Below, piece after piece: positions 1-10,986 of a stretch of DNA of 64,000 bases. The position numbers and the translations under genes are program-made. The stretch's first letter is position 1. The number at the start of each line of letters is the position of its first letter. Origin of the DNA: Chrysomallon squamiferum (lineage: Eukaryota > Mollusca > Gastropoda > Neomphalida > Peltospiridae); contig CM022677.1 in the NCBI GenBank assembly GCA_012295275.1, positions 18,872,290 through 18,936,289 on the forward strand. The letters are read 5' to 3'. The notes below the pieces were generated by a model. The model saw only the letters and a list, made by a program, of their open reading frames with translations, was not told where the DNA came from and did not search any database.

Positions 1-3000
1 CAGTTACTGGAAGTTCAGTTTCAGTTACTGGAATTTCAGATTCAGTTTCTGGAAGTTCAGATTCAGTTACTTCAAGTTCGGTTTCAGTTACAAGAAGTTC
101 GGTTTCAGTTACTGGAAGTTCAGTTTCAGTTTCTAGAAGTACAGTTTCAGCTACTGGAAGTTCAGTTTCAGTTGCTGGAAGTTCAGTTACAGTTACTCGA
201 ATTTCAGATTCAGTTACTGGAAGTTCAGTTTCAGCTACTGGAAGTTCAGCTTCAGATAGTGGAACTGCAGTTTCAGATACACGACGTTCAGATTCAGTTA
301 CAGGTAAATCAGCTTTAGTAACTGGAATGCCAACTTCAGTTTTTGATATTCCGAACACGTCAGGTTCTGAAATAATTTCTTCTTTTTCTGACGACGCGAC
401 GATGTCACGACGTAAGTCATATTCTGTAATAGCCTCTGCAACATCCACTTCAGTTACTGAAGTATCTTCCTCTATCTGACTGTCAAACGTTTCCTTTTCA
501 CTTTCAGAAATGTCTGATTCTGTGGCAATTTCCCTTTCTTCTTCAATTACTTCTACTGGTTCTCTAGTAACTTCTCTTTCTTCTTCAGTTATTTCTACTG
601 GTTCTGTAGTAACTTCTCTTTCTTCTTCAGTTATTTCTACTCGTTCTGTAGTAACTTCTCTTTCTTCTTCAGTTATTTCTACTCGTTCTGTAGTAACTTC
701 TCTTTCTTCTTCAGTTATTTCTACTCGTTCTGTAGTAACTTCTCTTTCTTCTTCAGTTATTTCTACTCGTTCTCTAGTAACTTCTCTTTCTTCTTCAGTT
801 ATTTCAACTGGTTCTGTACTAACTTCTCTTTCTTCTTCAGTTATTTCTACTGGTTCTGTAGTAACTTCTGTTTCTTCTTCAGTTATTTCTACTGGTTCTG
901 TAGTAACTTCTGTTTCTTCTTCAGTTATTTCTACTGGTTCTGTGGTAACTTCTCTTTCTTCTTCAAATATTTCTACTGGTTCTGTAGTAACTTTCCTTTC
1001 TTCTTCAGTTATTTCTACTTGTTCTGTAGTGACTTCCCTGTCTTCTTCAGTTATTTCAAGTTGTTCTGTAGTAACTTCTCTTTCTTCTTCAGGTATTTCT
1101 ACTGGTTGTGTAGTAACTTCTCTTTCTTCTTCTGTTATTTCTACTTGTTCTGTAGTAACTTCTCTTTCTTCTTCAGTTATTTCTACTCGTTCTCTAGTAA
1201 CTTCTCTTTCTTCTTCAGTTATTTCAACTGGTTCTGTACTAACTTCTCTTTCTTCTTCAGTTATTTCTACTGGTTCTGTAGTAACTTCTGTTTCTTCTTC
1301 AGTTATTTCTACTGGTTCTGTAGTAACTTCTGTTTCTTCTTCAGTTATTTCTACTGGTTCTGTGGTAACTTCTCTTTCTTCTTCAAATATTTCTACTGGT
1401 TCTGTAGTAACTTTCCTTTCTTCTTCAGTTATTTCTACTTGTTCTGTAGTGACTTCCCTGTCTTCTTCAGTTATTTCAAGTTGTTCTGTAGTAACTTCTC
1501 TTTCTTCTTCAGGTATTTCTACTGGTTGTGTAGTAACTTCTCTTTCTTCTTCTGTTATTTCTACTTGTTCTGTAGTAACTTCTCTTTCTTCTTCAGTTAT
1601 TTCTACTGGTTCTCTAGTAACTTCCCTTTCTTCTTCAATTACTTCTATTGATTCTCTAGTAACTTCTCTTTCTTCTTCAGTTATTTCTAGTGGTTCTGTA
1701 CAAACTTCTCTTTCTTCTTCAGTTATTTCTACTCGTTCTGTAGTAACTTCTCTTTCTTCTTCAGTTATTTCTACTCGTTCTGTAGTAACTTCTCTTTCTT
1801 CTTCAGTTATTTCTACTTGTTCTGTGGTAACTTCTCTTTCTTCTTCAGTTATTTCAACTGGTTCTGTAGTAACTTCTCTTTCTTCTTCAGTTATTTCTAC
1901 TGGTTCTGTAGTAACTTCTGTTTCTTCTTCAGTTATTACTACTGGTTCTGTAGTAACTTCTCTTTCTTCTTCAAATATTTCTACTGGTTCTGTAGTAACT
2001 TTCCTTTCTTCTTCAGTTATTTCTACTTGTTCTGTAGTGACTTCCCTGTCTTCTTCAGTTATTTCTACTTGTTCTGTGGTAACTTCCGTGTCTTCTTCAG
2101 TTATTTCTACTGGTTCTGTAGTAACTTCTCTGTCTTCTTCAGTTATTTCTACTGGTTCTGTAGTAACTTCTCTTTCTTCTTCAGTTATTTCTACTTCTTC
2201 TGTAGTGACTTCCCTTTCTTCTTCAGTTATTTCTACTTCTTCTGTAGTTATTTCTCTTTCCTCTTCAGTTATTTCCAGTTGTTCTGTAGTTACTTCCCTT
2301 TCTCCTTCAGTTATTTCTACTGGTTCTGTAGTAACTTCCCTTTCTTCTTCAGTAATTTCTACTGGTTCTGTGGTAACTTCCCTTTCTTCTTCAGTTATTT
2401 CTACTGGTTCTGTTGTAACTTCCCTTTCTTCTTCACTTATTTGTAGTGGTTCTGTAGTAACTTCCCTTTCTTCTTCAGTTATTTCCATTTGCTCTGGAGT
2501 AACTTCCCTTTCTTCGTCACTTATTTGTAGTGGTTCTGTAGTTAATTCCCTTTCTTCTTCAGTTACTTCTACTGGTTCTGTAGTAACTTCTCTTTCTTCT
2601 TCTGTTATTTCTACTTGTTCTGTAGTAACTTCTCTTTCTTCTTCAGTTATTTGAAGTGGTTCTGTAGTAACTTCCCTTTCTTCTTCAGTTATTTGAAGTG
2701 GTTCTGTAGTAACTTCCCTTTCTTCTTCAGTTATTTCAAGTGGTTCTGTGGTAACCTCCGTTTCTTCTTCAGTTATTTCTACCGGTTCTGTAGTGACTTT
2801 CCCTTCTTCTTCAGTTATTTCTAATGGTTCTGTAGTTTCTTCCCTTTCTTCTTCAGTTATTTCTACTTGTTCTGTAGTGACTTCTCTTTCTTGTTCAGTT
2901 ATTTCTGCTAGTTCTGTAGTAACTTTCCTTTCTTCTTCAGTTATTTCTGCTAGTTCTGTAGTAACTTCTGTTTCTTCTTCAGTTATTTGAAGTGGTTCTG

Positions 3001-6000
3001 TCGTAACTTCCCTTTCTTCTTCAGTTATTTCACGTGGTTCTGTAGTAACTTCCCTTTCTTCTTCAGTTATTTCTGCTGGTTCTGTAGTAACTTCCCTTTC
3101 TTCTTCAGTAACTTCAACTGGTTCTGTAGTAACTTCTCTTTCTTCTTCAGTTATTTCTGCTGGTTCTGTAGTAACTTCCCTTTCTTCGTCAGTTATTTGT
3201 ACTTGTTCTGTAGTAACTTCTCTTTCTTCTTCAGTTATTTCTACTTGTTCTGTAGTAACTTCTCTTTCTTCTTCAGTTACTTCTACTGGTTGTGTAGTAA
3301 CTTCTCTTTCTTCTTCAGTTATTTCTACTGGTTCTGCAGTAACTTCTCTTTCTTCTTCAGTTATTTCTACTTGTTCTGTAGTAACTTCTCTTTCTTCTTC
3401 AGTTACTTCTACTGGTTCTGCAGTAACTTCTCTTTCTTCTTCAGTTATTTCTACTTGTTCTGTAGTAACTTCTCTTTCTTCTTCAGTTATTTCTACTGGT
3501 TCTGTAGTAACTTCTCTTTCTTCTTCAGTTATTTCTACTGGTTCTGTAGTAACTTCTCTTTCTTCTTCAGTTATTTCTAGTGGTTCTGCAGTGACTTCCC
3601 TTTCTTCTTCAGTTGTTTCTACTTGTTCTGTAGTATCTTCTCTTTCTTCTTCAGTTATTTCTACTGGTTCTGTAGTAAGTTTCCTGTGTTCTTCAGTTGT
3701 TTCAGTTGTTCGAATTTCAGATTCAGATTCAGATATTGCAAGTTCAGTTTCAGTTACTGGAAGTTCAGTCTCAGTTACTGGAATTTCAGATTCCCTTACT
3801 GCAAGTTCAGTTTCAGTAACTGGAATTTCATATCCAGTTATAGGAAGTTCACTTTCAATCACTGGGATTTCACTTTCGGATACTGGTAGTTCACTTTCGG
3901 ATACTGGGAGTTCAGTTTCAGATTCTTGAAGTTGACTTTCACTTACTGGTAGTTCAACTTCAGTTTCGGGAACTCCATATTCATCTGTTGGAAATTCAGT
4001 TTTGGATACTTGAGTTTCAATTTCTGATTCAGTCACTGGAAGTTCACCTTCGGTTTCTTGAACTTCCGTTTCTGTTATTTCTACTTGTTCTGTAGTAACT
4101 TCTGTTTCTTCTTTAGTTATTTCTACTAGTTCTGCAGTAACTTCTCTTTCTTCTACAGTTATTTCTACTGGTTCTGTAGTAACTTCTCTTTCTTCTTCAG
4201 TTATTTCTACTGGTTCTGTACTAACTTCTCTTTCTTCTTCAGTTACTTCTACTGGTTCTGTAGTAACTTCTCTTTCTTCTTCAGTTACTTCTACTGGTTC
4301 TGTAGTAACTTCCCTTTCTCCTTCAGTTATTTCTACTGGTTCTGTAGTAACTTCTCTTTCTTCTTCAGTTACTTCTACTGGTTCTGTAGTAACTTCTCTT
4401 TCTTCTTCAGTTACTTCTACTGGTTCTGTAGTAACTTCCCTTTCTCCTTCAGTTATTTCTACTGGTTCTGTAGTAACTTCTCTTTCTTCTTCAGTTACTT
4501 CTACTGGTTCTGTAGTAACTTCTCTTTCTTCTTCAGTTATTTCTATTGGTTCTGTAGTAACTTCTCTTTCTTCTTCTGTTATTTGTGCTTGTTCTGTAGT
4601 AACTTCTCTTTCTTCTTCTGTTATTTCTACTGGTTCTGTAGTAACTTCTCTTTCTTCTTCAGTTATTTGTGCTTGTTCTGTAGTAACTTCTCTTTCTTCT
4701 TCAGTTACTTTGGTTGTTCGAATTTCAGATTCAGATACTGGAAGTTCAGATTCAGATACTGGAGTTTCAGTTCGAGTTACTGGAAGTTCAGATTCAGATA
4801 CTGGAAGTTCAGATTCAGATACTGGAAGTTCAGATTCAGATACTGGAGCTTCAGTTACTGGAAGTTCAGATTCAGATACATGAGTTTCAGTTTCAGTAAC
4901 TACAAGTTCAGATTCAGATACTGGAGTTTCAGTTTCAGTTAATGGAAGTTCAGATTCAGAAACTGAAAGTTCAGATTCAGATACTGGAAGTTCAGATTCA
5001 GATACTGGAATTTCAGATTCAGATATTGGAAGTTCAGATTCAAATACTGCAAGTTCAGTTTCAGTTACTGGAAGTTCAGATTCAGATACTGCAGGTTTTG
5101 TTTCAGGTATTGGAATTTCATATTCAGTTATCGGTAGTTCAGTTTCAGATACTGGATATTCAGCTTCAGCGTCGGGAACTCCATCTTCAGGTGTCGGAAG
5201 TTCAGTTTCGGATACTTGAGTTTCAATTTCAGATTCAGTTACTGGAAGTTCACCTTCGATTTCCGGAACTTCCGTTTCAGTTACATCTACTTGCTCTTTA
5301 GTTACTTCCCTTTCTTCTTCAGTTATTTCTACTGGTTCTATAGTAACTTCTCTTTCTTCTTCAGTTATTTCTACTTGTTCTGTAGTAACTTCTCTTTCTT
5401 CTTCAGTTATTTCTACTGGTTCTGTAGTAACTTCTCTTTCTTCTTCAGTTATTTCTACTGGTTCTGAAGTAACTTCTCTTTCTTCTTCAGTTATTTCTAC
5501 TTGTTCTGTAGTGACTTCCCTTTCTTCTTCAGTTATTTCTACTTGTTCTGTAGTAACTTCTCTCTCTTCTTCAGTTACTTCTACTGGTTCTGTAGTTACT
5601 TCTCTTTCTTCTTCAGTTATTGCTACTGGTTCTGTAGTAACTTCTCTTTCTTCTTCAGTTATTTCTAGTGGTTCTGCAGTAACTTCTCTTTCTTCTTCAG
5701 TTATTTCCACTTGTTCTGCAGTAACTTCTCTTTCTTCTTCAGTTATTTCAACTTGTTCTGTGGTAACTTCTCTTTCTTCTTCAGTTATTTCTACTGGTTC
5801 TGTAGTAACTTCTCTTTCTTCTTCAGTTATTTCTACTGGTTCTCTAGTAACTTCTCTTTCTTCTTCAGTTACTTCTACTGGTTCTGTAGTAACTTCTCTT
5901 TCTTCTTCAGTTATTTCAACTAGTTCTGTAGTAACTTCTCTTTCTTCTTCAGTTATTTCTACTGGTTCTGTAGTAACTTCCCTTTGTTCTTCAGTTATTT

Positions 6001-8800
6001 CTAGTGGTTCTGTAGTAACTTCCCTTTGTTCTTCAGGTATTTCTACTGGTTCTGTGGTAACTTCTCTTTCTTCTTCAGTTATTTCTACTGATTCTGTAGT
6101 GACGCCTCTTTCTTCAGTTTCTATCACTGGTAGTTCAGTCTCAGATACTGAAAGCTGAGTTTCAGATACTGGAAGTTCAGTTTCAGGTACTGGAAGTTCA
6201 GTTTCAGATATTGGAAGTTCAGTTTCAGGTAGTGGCAGTTCAGTTTCAGATACTGGAAGTTCAGTTTCATGTACTGGAAGTTCAATTTCTGTCACTGGCA
6301 GTTCAGTTTCAGATACTGGAAGTTCACTTTCTGATACTGGGAGTTCAGATTCAGATACTGGAACTTCAGTTTCATATACTGGAAGTTCACTTTCAGATAC
6401 AGGGGCTTCACTTTGAGGTACTGGCAGTTCAGATTCAGATACTGGGAGTTCAGTTTCAGATACTGGAAGTTCACTTTCAGATACTGGGAGTTCAGTTTTA
6501 GTTACTGGAAGTTCACTTTCAGATACAGGGACTTCACTTTCAGGTACTGGGAGTTCAGTTTCAGATACAGGGACTTCACTTTCAGATACTGGAAGCTCAG
6601 ATTCTCTTACTGCAGGTTCAGTTTCAGCTGCAGGAATTTCATATTCAGTTATAGGAAGTTCACTTTCTAATATTGGAAGTTCACTTTCAGTTACTGGTAG
6701 TTCAACTTCAGTTTCGGGAAGTCCATATTCAGCTGTTGGAAGTTCAGTTTCGGATACTGGAGTTTCAATTTCAGATTCAGTTACTGGAACTTCCGTTTCA
6801 GTTACTTCCACTTCTTTTGTAGTAAGTTCTCTTTGTTCTTCATTTTTTCCTTCTGTTTCACTGACACCTATTTCTTCTTTTTCTTCTATTTCAGTGACAC
6901 CTATTTCTTCTTTCTCTTCTGTTTCAGTGACACCTATTTCTTCTTTCTCTTCTATTTCAGTGACACCTATTTCTTCTTTCTCCTGTGTTTCACTGACACC
7001 TATTTCTTCTGTTTCAGTGACACCTATTTCTTCTGTTTCACTGACACCTATTTCTTCTGTTTCACTGACACCTATTTCTTCTGTTTCACTGACACCTATT
7101 TCTTCTAGTTCAGTGACACATATTTCTTCTTTCTTCTCTGTTTCAGTATCTCTTTCTTGGATTTCTTTCTCTGCGTCCATTTCTCTTATTAGAATGTCTC
7201 CTTGAGTTTCAGAAAGAAGATCTTCTCCTTCCTCTGCTTTTAACTCAGAGGTGAAGACTTCCGCAGTTACACGTTCTTGAACCTCCTCCTCAACGACCTT
7301 TTCAACTACTGGAATGTCTTCTTTGGTTTCAGAAAGGGAAACTTTACCTTCTTCTGCCTTGGCGAATTCAGTAGAGACATCTTGATATTTTTTAATTTCT
7401 CTTTGCACCAAGTCAGCTTCGGTTATTGGAATGTCTTCTTCAGTTTCAGAAAATGAAACTTCAGTTTCTGCTATTTCTGTTTCACTTTCCTTATTTTCAG
7501 TCACTGATTCGAGGATTCCTGCAGACGAACTGACAAATTTTTCAGTTTCTTCAATCGCCTGTTCAATATCTGCTTCTGTTTTTGGAATGTCTTCCTCTCC
7601 TTCGGGATATGAAACTTTTCTTTCTTTTTCAAATTCATCGACGTCGGCAGCAGCTCTACTCACAACGTCTACAGTCTCCTGAACTGCTGAATTAATGTCG
7701 GTTTCAAGTATCGGAATGTCTTGATGAGTTTCAGATTCAAGTAATACGTCTTCTGTTTCAGTGACTTCTTTCTGTTGTGTTTCACTGACATCTTTCTCTT
7801 CTGTTTCACTTTATCTCCTTCTCTTCAATTTCAGTAACTTCATGGTGTTCTATTTCTGTGACTTCTTTCTCTTCAATTTCAGATTCTTCTTTCTGTTCTG
7901 TTTCAGTGACTTCTTTATCTTCTGTTTCAATGTCTTCTTTCTCTTCTGTTTCTGTGACTTCTTTCTCTGCAATTTCAGTTTCTTCTTTCTGTTCTGTTTC
8001 AGTGACTTCTTTATCTTCTATTTCAGTGACTCCTTTCTCTTCAATTTCAGTGACTCCTTTCTCTTCAATTTCAGTTACTTCTTTCTCTTCAATTTCAGTG
8101 ACTTCTTTCTCTAATTTTTCAGTTATCTCCTTGTCTTCAATTTCAGTGACTCTTTCCTCTTCTATTTCAGTGACTTCTTTCTCTTCGATTTCAGTTACTT
8201 CTTTCTCTTCTATTTCAGTCACAACTTTATCTTCTATTTCAGTGACGTCTTGTTCTTCAATTGCAGTAATCTCTTTCTCTTCTACTTCAGTGATTTCTTT
8301 GTTTTCTATTTCAGTGACTTCTTTCTCTTGAATTTCAGTTTCTTCTTTCTCTTCTATTTCAGTTATTTCTTTCTCTTCTATTTCAGTTTCTTCTTTCTCT
8401 TCTATTTCAGTGACTTCTTTGTCTTCTCTTTGTTTCAGTTTCTTCTTTTTCTTCTGTTATTTTCAGTGACTTCTTTGTCTGTTTTCAGTGACTTCTTTCT
8501 CTTCTATTTCAGTGACTTCTTTGTCTTCTGTTTCTTCAGTTTCTATTTTTCTTTCTCTTCTATTTCAGTGACTTGTTTCTCTTCTTATTTCAGTGACTTC
8601 TTTCTCTTCGATTTCAGTGACTTCTTCTTCTTCTTCTATTTCAGTGACTTCTTTCTCTTCTATTTCAGGGATCTCTTCTCGATTTGACTCCCTCTCCTTA
8701 ACTTTATCTTCAACCTGTTCTTCTTCAATTTTGCATCTCTCTTTCTCTCTTCAATTTGTTCTTTGCTGACCCTCTTTTCTTCTATTCAGTGATTTTTCTC
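1..8800 (-). CDS. Second copy of the exon A repeat region (real continuation or misplaced allele)
   Basis: On the minus strand this segment reads, from the gap leftwards: EIEEKEVT array (8790-7750), the unique [10 protein letters not shown] block (7750-7130), [11 protein letters not shown] array (7130-6840), ELPVSES units (6820-6110), [14 protein letters not shown] array (6110-5285), ELPV-type units (5280-4710), EREV array (4710-4060), ELPV units (4060-3700), EREV array (3700-500), the FGISK module (480-240) and ELPVTET units to the edge. The same modules stand in much the same order at 33-43 kb. Unique parts match nearly base for base (7200-7750 with 40990-41560; about 60-640 with 32860-33480, apart from a 63-bp deletion). 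A +1 T near 7809 and noise at 8400-8800 break the frame. Confidence 0.65.
500..3700 (-). repeat. 14-residue array [14 protein letters not shown], left copy, with a 420-bp perfect block duplication
   Basis: About 76 units of 42 bp. A ten-unit block (769-1188) is repeated exactly at 1189-1608, with the match extending somewhat to the left. Plus-strand frames of up to 714 codons here are shadows of the coding strand. Confidence 0.88.
4060..4710 (-). repeat. 14-residue array [14 protein letters not shown], left copy
   Basis: About 15 units of 42 bp; V and I alternate at position 11. A 3-unit block with the GEREV variant occurs twice (4300-4420 and 4430-4550). Confidence 0.85.
4710..5280 (-). repeat. 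7-residue array ELPVSES, left copy
   Basis: Units of 21 bp (GGAAGTTCAGATTCAGATACT on the plus strand) encode SELPVSE, bounded on both sides by 14-residue arrays. Plus-strand QIQILEV frames are shadows. Confidence 0.82.
5285..6110 (-). repeat. 14-residue array [14 protein letters not shown], left copy
   Basis: About 19 units of 42 bp with the usual P/Q and I/V exchanges, similar in length to the array at 39130-39950, which holds the same place in the other copy. Confidence 0.83.
6110..6820 (-). repeat. 7-residue array ELPVSET, left copy
   Basis: Units of 21 bp ending in the segment [15 protein letters not shown]. Counterpart of the shorter, noisier block at 40340-40600. Confidence 0.8.
7750..8790 (-). 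repeat. 8-residue array EIEEKEVT, left copy, noisy near the gap
   Basis: Units of 24 bp as at 41560-46200. From about 8420 on, units lose or gain bases (for example two partial units at 8425-8540), as expected at a weakly supported contig end. Confidence 0.82.
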
Positions 8801-9000
8801 NNNNNNNNNNNNNNNNNNNNNNNNNNNNNNNNNNNNNNNNNNNNNNNNNNNNNNNNNNNNNNNNNNNNNNNNNNNNNNNNNNNNNNNNNNNNNNNNNNNN
8901 NNNNNNNNNNNNNNNNNNNNNNNNNNNNNNNNNNNNNNNNNNNNNNNNNNNNNNNNNNNNNNNNNNNNNNNNNNNNNNNNNNNNNNNNNNNNNNNNNNNN
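8801..9000. other. Assembly gap, exactly 200 N
   Basis: A run of exactly 200 N is a conventional placeholder, so the real distance is unknown. The sequence left of it (8400-8800) is noisy repeat; the sequence right of it is clean coding DNA of exon C. Confidence 0.98.
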
Positions 9001-10902
9001 TTGCTTCTGCTGATCTAATCCTTTCATAATCTTGCTCAGTTCTTATTATTGTGTCTTCTTCTTGGTGATCGTCTGCTACGATCTGCGATTCGTCATCTTT
9101 CTTACATTCTGCTTCTTCGAGAGCTGCTGCTATTTCCTCACTAAATTCATACTCCTGTCTTTCTTCTCTGGTCGCCATTTTCTCATCCATCGTTATTTCT
9201 GATTCACCTGAACGTTTCTCGTCTTCTGCTTCTACTATAGATTGCGGTTTTTCTGTGGCATCTGTCACTTTTGTTGTATCATCAACCTCATCTTCTTTTT
9301 CTTCGCTAATCTTCATTTCTGTTGATACATCCATTATGATTTCTGAATCATCAACGACTTTATCTTTTTCTCCTTCACGGATCTCAATTTCTTTTGGAAC
9401 ATCCGTCGTCTTTGTTTGTTCTCCAGGATACTGAACCGACACCATCTCTACCAGATCTGATATTAGTTCCTTCGACATAGCGTCATGCGCAAACGGGTCA
9501 CTGGCTGGATAGTCCGGTGAAGATATCTCAACCAGGTCACAGATTAGCTCTTTGGAAGGAACATCAGCTGGGAGATGTGTCATAGTAGCTGCTTCGTCTG
9601 AAGACCGATAAGTTAAGGAATCAAATGAAGCTAAGTCCTGAGACAGCATCATTTCCTTGTCCATCTCGGTGACAATGGTCTGGACGTATTCCTTTCTCTC
9701 TTCGAAATCTTCGTCTGGACACTCGACTTCCACTGATTCAATCAGTTCTGTTATTTCAACACGACTCTCTCCGGCATAGCTTACTGATGCCTCTTCAAAC
9801 GCTGGACCTGTTTTTTCGTCAATGTCTTTCACGATTGTCTGAATGAAAACCTGTTTGCCGTGTTCTTCAGCGTCTGTTAGTTCGGTTGTCTTGGTTACCT
9901 GAATTATGCTAGTTCCCTCCGCGGTCGTCATGGTTTCATCATGAGATATGTCAAACATCATCGATTCATCTTCAGGACTGAATAAAGTAGAAGTGTCTTG
10001 TTCACTCTGAATCATTCCTGCCGAAGATTCATCATATTTTCTTTCCTCTTCATGTTGTTCATGCTCTACCAGTTCACCTGTGTCTTGTTTCTCCTCTGTA
10101 AAAATGTGGATACTGGACGAATCTTCGTGCTTTACCAAACTAGAAATGTCTTCTTCATCACGAACCATTTCCTCAAAAGTTTCGTCCAATTTGCTCTGCA
10201 GATCAAGTCTTTCTTCTTCTGCTATTTTACTGGAATCTTGCAAATCTTCGTGAATAATTTCCTCTTCAGACTTTTCTGAACTAGTGGTTTCTTGTTGAAT
10301 CGTTTCTTCGGTGGGTTCATCAAATTTATTTTCACTTTCATCACGCTGTTCTATGATTTCCGATTGTTCACTGAAAGATTCTGAATCAGCAGTAAAATTT
10401 TTGTCTTCCTTTGCCTCCTCACTAGACTCAACAAGCTGCAAATCGTCCTTAGTTTCAGACAGAAACTGACTCAGTTTCTCGAGAACTTTTGCTTCAGAAA
10501 TATCTTCCGAACTGGAAGACAAAGCAACTTGTCTTTGCTCTGAAACTGAAGCATCAGAAACTGAGGACGAAACGAGAGTCTCTTGTTCTGACGTCACTCT
10601 TTGTCCTTCTGGTGCAGCTGCTGCTTCAGAAGCATCTTCAGAGCTGGATGAGATGATGGCGTCTCTAGGAACAGTCCGGTTTGCTATGATGGTCTCAATC
10701 TCGGAAAGGAGATCGTATATCTCGGACTCAAGCTGTATGCGTTTCTGCAGATGGTCCTGTAGTTCCGCCTCAGGTCTGGTGTCGTTGTCAAGCGACTGGT
10801 GTCGTCTCTGTCGCGTCGTCGTACATACGTCTCCCACGCCGTCAGCATCGTCTTTCCTTTCAGAAATAGGGGCTTCTGTGTCGGCAATCTTGATATCTTC
10901 AT
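9001..10902 (-). CDS. Exon C of the giant gene, cut by the assembly gap
   Basis: The acceptor is ttaccattatcag|ATGAAGATATC, completing a codon with one base from exon B. The frame is open for 634 codons to the gap at 9000. It starts with a basic/ordinary stretch ([40 protein letters not shown]) that looks helical, then Ser/Glu-rich sequence. Two internal duplications are seen: [14 protein letters not shown] / [14 protein letters not shown], and [17 protein letters not shown] / [17 protein letters not shown] (9502-9560 and 9422-9478). Its 3' end is unknown because of the gap. Confidence 0.75.
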
Positions 10903-10941
10903 CTGATAATGGTAATAACGATGATGATAATAGTAATAGTA

Positions 10942-10986
<45 letters not shown>

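Noticed and set aside
510-2654. Long plus-strand frames rich in Ser/Val/Thr or Phe/Tyr over the arrays (also 33620-35828, 42161-45642, 26541-28577, 31956-33173)
   Set aside because: They are shadows: tandem units that are multiples of three keep several frames open. The minus-strand frame is continuous with unique acidic sequence and proper splice sites; the plus-strand frames are not.
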